Shown here: positions 60,437-64,000 of the stretch, piece after piece
Layout of the letters: every line of letters begins with the position of its first letter
Position numbering within the stretch: the stretch's first letter is position 1
DNA from: Paludisphaera soli
GTDB lineage: Bacteria; Planctomycetota; Planctomycetia; Isosphaerales; Isosphaeraceae
DNA length: 64,000 nt
Assembly (NCBI RefSeq): GCF_011064595.1
Contig: NZ_JAALJI010000005.1
Span: 1-64,000, forward strand
Direction: 5' to 3'
The notes under the pieces: model-generated
The model's input: the letters and a program-made list of their open reading frames with translations, nothing else
What the model was told of the DNA's origin: nothing
The model's database searches: none
Translations under genes and position numbers: made by a program

Positions 60437-61932
60437 GGCGTCCCCGCGTCTTCCCGTCCACCCGCCTGCTGCTGATCCTGGCCCTCGCCACCGCCCCCGG
60501 CTGCTCCCGGACCGAGAAGCCGGTGGTGATCGGAGCCAAGAAGTTCACCGAGTCGGTGATCCTCGCCGAGATGGGCGTCGCCCTGGCGCGCGACGCCGGG
60601 GCCGAGGCCCGCCGCGACGACCTCGGCGGCACGCCCGCGCTCTGGCTGGCGCTGACCCAGGGGGACATCGACGCCTACCCCGAGTACACCGGGACCATCA
60701 CCCGGCAGATCCTCAAGGCCGACCCGCCCGACCTGGCCGCGGCCCTGGCCGAGAAGGGGGTCCGCCTGGGCCGGCCGATGGGCTTCCGCAACAACTACGC
60801 GCTCGGCATGCGCAAGGACGTCGCCGCCGAGTTGGGCATCACCAAGACGTCCGACCTTCGCGACCATCCCGACCTGCGCTGCGGGTTCATCCACGAGTTC
60901 CTCGATCGGCCCGACGGCTGGCCCGGCGTGAGGGCGCGCTACAACCTGCCGCAGACGAACGTGCAGGGGATGAACCACACGCTCGCCTATCGCGGCGTGG
61001 TGGAGAAGGCGCTCGACGTCACCGAGGTCTACACCACCGACGGCGAGATCGCCCAGTACGACCTGCTGGTGCTCCCCGACGACCTGCACTTCTTCCCCTC
61101 GTACGAGGCGGTCTGGCTCTATCGCGCCGACCTCGGCGCGCGTCACCCCGAGGTCGTCGACCGCCTCCGACGCCTGGAGGGGAAGATCACCGAGCCCGAG
61201 ATGCAGCGGATGAACGCCGCCGTGCAGGGGGAGAAGCGCGACGAGGCGCAGGTCGCCGTCGAGTTCCTCCGGTCGAAGCTGGGCGTGGACGCCGTCGGGT
61301 CGGCCGAGGGGACGCTCGCCGGCCGGGTCCTGGCCACGACGGGCGAGCACCTGCTGCTGGTCGTCCCGTCGCTCCTGGCGGCCATCGCGATCGCGGTGCC
61401 CCTGGGGATCGTCGCCGCGCGTCGGCCGACGCTCGGCCGGTTCGTGCTGGGGGCCGTGGGGCTGCTCCAGACGATCCCGTCGCTGGCGCTCCTGCTGTTC
61501 ATGATCCCGGTGATGATGTGGCTGATCGGCCGGGGCACCGGCGCGCCGCCGGCCGTCGCCGCCCTGACCCTGTACAGCCTGCTCCCCATCGTCCGCAACA
61601 CCCACGCCGGCCTGACGGGCGTCCCCCGGTCGCTCCGCGAGTCGGCCGAGGCGCTGGGGCTCCCCCCCTTGGCGATCCTCCGCCGGGTGGAGCTGCCGCT
61701 CGCAGCCCCGACGATCCTCGCCGGCGTGCGCACGGCCGCCGTCATCAACGTGGGGACGGCCACCCTCGGCGGCTTCATCGGCGCCGGCGGCTACGGCCGG
61801 CCGATCCTCCGCGGCATCGACAAGTTCGACGTCCCCCTGATGCTCGAAGGCGCCATCCCCGCCGCCCTCCTCGCCGTCGCCATCGAGGCCCTCTTCGGCC
61901 TGATCGAACGCGCCGTCTCGCGCCGGGGGTGA
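60433..61932 (+). CDS. ABC substrate-binding/permease fusion, betaine-type, possible ergothioneine transporter (EgtU-like)
   Basis: A 499-residue lipoprotein-permease fusion. The N-terminus has a lipobox ('LLILALATAPGCSRTEKPV'). Residues of about 27-285 are an OpuAC/ProX-type binding domain ('VIGAKKFTESVILAEMGVAL', 'LALTQGDIDAYPEYTGTITR', 'VTEVYTTDGEIAQYDLLVLP'). From about residue 300 comes the permease ('LLLVVPSLLAAIAIAVPLGI', EAA loop 'PRSLRESAEALGLPPLAILR'). EgtU of pneumococcus has the opposite order, permease then binding domain. The link to ergothioneine rests on operon context and family, not on the binding residues. Confidence 0.9.
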   Translation: MRRPRVFPSTRLLLILALATAPGCSRTEKPVVIGAKKFTESVILAEMGVALARDAGAEARRDDLGGTPALWLALTQGDIDAYPEYTGTITRQILKADPPDLAAALAEKGVRLGRPMGFRNNYALGMRKDVAAELGITKTSDLRDHPDLRCGFIHEFLDRPDGWPGVRARYNLPQTNVQGMNHTLAYRGVVEKALDVTEVYTTDGEIAQYDLLVLPDDLHFFPSYEAVWLYRADLGARHPEVVDRLRRLEGKITEPEMQRMNAAVQGEKRDEAQVAVEFLRSKLGVDAVGSAEGTLAGRVLATTGEHLLLVVPSLLAAIAIAVPLGIVAARRPTLGRFVLGAVGLLQTIPSLALLLFMIPVMMWLIGRGTGAPPAVAALTLYSLLPIVRNTHAGLTGVPRSLRESAEALGLPPLAILRRVELPLAAPTILAGVRTAAVINVGTATLGGFIGAGGYGRPILRGIDKFDVPLMLEGAIPAALLAVAIEALFGLIERAVSRRG

Positions 61933-62372
61933 CGGGGCGTCGAGTCGGCCTGGTCCCCCTTCACGTCGCCCGAGACGCCGTCGATCGCCGCCGCCGGCTC
62001 GCGACCTACCAGGCGGAGCCGCCGGGCCTGCGCCTGCGTCCGATGCGTCCGTCCGGTCGACCACCTCTCCCGTCTCGATCGACCCGGCCCGACGACGATC
62101 CCGCCACCGCTCTCCTCGTCCCGGGGCCCGCGCGACGGACCGGCCCGCCGCATTGGAGAAGGCCGCTCGCATCTCGGCCGCCGGATCGGCGCAAACCAGC
62201 GAAAAGGCGAATCAACCCACTCGCCGATTCGACAAATCTTTATTTGCAGAATAAATTTCAAACGAATTGCGCCCGCGTTGTGCTCCAATGGGGCGCGGCC
62301 CCCATCGTCGGGCAGGGCCGCTCCCGCCGTCGATCGAAGGACGGGCACCGCACGACAACGAAGGCCGAACCC
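61933..62372. other. Intergenic region with AT-rich promoter-like patch
   Basis: 440 bases. The first 290 are GC-rich with no gene seen. At 62228-62275 the sequence turns AT-rich (ATTCGACAAATCTTTATTTG, then CAGAATAAATTTC); TCGACA at 62229 with a poor -10 about 16 bases further could drive the gene at 62373. No terminator of the egt operon is evident. Confidence 0.45.
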
Positions 62373-63980
62373 ATGCCGCGATTCCTCCCCATAGGACGGC
62401 CCGGAGGGCGTACGCGCCGGCGGACCTCCCGATCGGCCGTCTCGCCCCGCGTCGAGCCTCTGGAGGGCCGCACGCTCCTGGCGAACCTGCTCCTCAACGG
62501 CGGCTTCGAGCAGCCCCGGGTCCCCGCGGGGGGCTTCTTCCGCACGTTCGACGTCGGCAGCCCGCAGCTGACCGGCTGGACGATCGCCGCCGGCGACCTC
62601 GACGTCGTGGGCAACCAGCCTGCGGCCGAGGGGACGCAGAGCCTGGACCTCAACGGCACCGTCCCGGCCGTGCTCCGTCAGGAGTTCGCCACGATCCCGG
62701 GGGGACGCTACCGGCTCTCGTTCCAGTACGCCGACAATCCCGGGGGCGCCGTCGCGGCCCCGTCCGCGCTGGTCCAGGTCATCGGCGAGGCCGAGGCGCT
62801 CCACGTCAGCGAGACGATCGCCCACTCGGGGTCGACCCTGGCCGACATGCGGTATACGCCCTTCTCGGCCTTCTTCACCGCCACCTCGTCGACCACGGCG
62901 CTGCGGTTCCAGTCGCTGGTGGAAGGGAATGCCGGGGTCGTGCTCGACGCCGTCGCGGTGGAGCCCGCCCTCGACGCCTCGGCCGCCGACCTGGCGGCCA
63001 CGGTCCGCGCGCCGGCCGAGGCCGTCGCCGGAGAGACGCTGACCTATCAGATCACCGTCGCCAACCGCGGGCCGGGCGAAGCGCGGGCGGTCGCGCTCGC
63101 CGACGCGCTGCCAGCCCACACCACGTTCGTCTCGCTCACGACGCCGGCCGCCTGGACGGCGACCACGCCGGCGGTCGGCTCGCACGGGTCCGTCTCCATC
63201 TCGACCCCGAACCTCGCCGGCGGTGCCTCCGCGACGTTCACGCTGGTCGTCCGCGTCTCCCCCGGCACGCCCGTCGGCACGCGGATCTCCGTCACGGCCT
63301 CCGTCGCCTCGTCCTCGCCCGACCCCACCCCGTCGAACGACGCCGCGACGCAGGTCGCCACGGTCCAGGCGCCCCTCCCCGCGGCCGACCTGGCGGTCGC
63401 CGTCGCCGCGCCGGGCGCCGCCTTCGTCGGCCAGGACCTGGCCTATACCGTCACCGTCACCAACCTCGGCGCCGTCCGCTCCGCCCCCGGAGTCGCCCTG
63501 AGCTTCGCCGTCCCGGCCGGCGCGACGTTCATCTCGGCGACGACGAGCCTCGGGACGGTCGTGGCGGCGGGCGGCACGGTCACCGCCGACCTCGGCGCGA
63601 TCGACGGCGGCGGCACGGCGAGGGTGACGATCGTCCTCAGGCCGACGACGGCCGGGAGCCTCGTCGTCGTGGCCCGAATCGACGGCGGCGTCTCCGACCC
63701 CGACCCGGCCAACAACACCGCGGAAGCCGTCACGGCCGTCCAGGCCCCGGCCCCCGTCCGCGTCTCCGCCCGCCAACTCATGCTCCTCCAGCGCGCGGAA
63801 CGACGGTCGTACCTCGCATTCGCCCGGGCCGTCCGGTCCCAATTCCGGCGCGCCGACGGCGTGATACGGGCCTCGGTCGAAAGGACCCTCCGCGACATCC
63901 TCAGGGAGCTGAGGGGGAAATGGGCCGCGGAGACTCGGAGTCGGACCGCCGGCCAACCCTTCGACTTCCCCGACCTGTAA
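62373..63980 (+). CDS. Secreted protein with choice-of-anchor and two DUF11 domains
   Basis: A 535-residue protein. The basic N-terminus ends with 'VEPLEGRTLLANLLLNGGFE', the planctomycete export motif run straight into a DUF642-like/choice-of-anchor beta-sandwich ('TGWTIAAGDLDVV', 'SLDLNGTVPAVLRQEFATIP'). Then two DUF11/CARDB-type repeats ('AGETLTYQITVANRGPGEAR', 'VGQDLAYTVTVTNLGAVRSA') and a basic helical tail ('RRADGVIRASVERTLRDIL'). Probably an outer-surface structural protein. It is complete, with a TAA 20 bases before the window end. Confidence 0.85.
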   Translation: MPRFLPIGRPGGRTRRRTSRSAVSPRVEPLEGRTLLANLLLNGGFEQPRVPAGGFFRTFDVGSPQLTGWTIAAGDLDVVGNQPAAEGTQSLDLNGTVPAVLRQEFATIPGGRYRLSFQYADNPGGAVAAPSALVQVIGEAEALHVSETIAHSGSTLADMRYTPFSAFFTATSSTTALRFQSLVEGNAGVVLDAVAVEPALDASAADLAATVRAPAEAVAGETLTYQITVANRGPGEARAVALADALPAHTTFVSLTTPAAWTATTPAVGSHGSVSISTPNLAGGASATFTLVVRVSPGTPVGTRISVTASVASSSPDPTPSNDAATQVATVQAPLPAADLAVAVAAPGAAFVGQDLAYTVTVTNLGAVRSAPGVALSFAVPAGATFISATTSLGTVVAAGGTVTADLGAIDGGGTARVTIVLRPTTAGSLVVVARIDGGVSDPDPANNTAEAVTAVQAPAPVRVSARQLMLLQRAERRSYLAFARAVRSQFRRADGVIRASVERTLRDILRELRGKWAAETRSRTAGQPFDFPDL

Positions 63981-64000
63981 AGAACCTCCGCTCGGGAAGG

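Noticed and set aside
60433-61932. Two separate genes for binding protein and permease
   Set aside because: There is one continuous frame with no internal stop, a single lipobox and no ribosome site at the junction, so it is a fusion.

Overview
The window is very GC-rich (roughly 70% by eye), codes on both strands with short operons, and looks like the chromosome of a planctomycete, most likely of the Isosphaeraceae type (Paludisphaera/Singulisphaera-like). The lineage call is an inference from gene content: secreted proteins with an N-terminal 'LEGRRLL/LEDRRLL' motif (the LEPR-XLL type), choice-of-anchor Q and Calx-beta domains, a TPR protein carrying two RNA-polymerase alpha C-terminal domains, a fused SecDF in a tgt-yajC-secDF operon, a sigma factor with a membrane-anchored tail, and many dispersed palindromic intergenic repeats. 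No rRNA, convincing tRNA, CRISPR array or phage was seen.

Layout. 1-5 kb: end of a secreted beta-helix protein, an esterase, then a hemX/ccsA-like gene overlapping hemA. 5-12.7 kb: small membrane and hypothetical proteins, an isochorismatase-family hydrolase with an AraC regulator, and several broken genes, one split by an in-frame TAG. 12.9-19.8 kb: SelO and hypothetical membrane or secreted proteins. 20.2-24.7 kb: three tandem paralogues made of an N-terminal export motif, one Calx-beta domain and eight repeats of about 35-45 residues. 24.8-27 kb: a DUF4058 remnant ending at a MITE-like element, a P1 peptidase, and a REP-associated transposase (RAYT) with its REP palindromes. 27.1-33.7 kb (minus strand): TPR/alpha-CTD protein, tgt, yajC, secDF, with a good promoter upstream and a textbook terminator downstream. 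33.7-46 kb: TPR proteins, a caspase-like protease, a two-gene cassette of unknown function, a SpoIIM-like membrane protein, an ECF sigma factor, UDP-glucose dehydrogenase and a glycosyltransferase. 46.3-53.5 kb: aspartate kinase with four ACT domains, a TlpA-like protein, YebC, a partial copy of the aspartate kinase tail, and argG. 53.5-56.5 kb: membrane-anchored TPR proteins. 57.2-61.9 kb: egtB-egtD-DUF427 followed without a gap by an ABC ATPase and a substrate-binding/permease fusion. The window ends with a DUF11-type secreted protein.

The most informative systems are three. First, the ergothioneine operon appears to carry its own EgtUV-like ABC transporter, with the domain order of the fusion reversed. 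Second, the tandem Calx-beta/eight-repeat secreted proteins look like an undescribed repeat family. Third, at least five families of dispersed palindromic or composite repeats, one tied to a resident RAYT transposase, sit in many of the larger intergenic gaps and have sometimes ended up inside genes.
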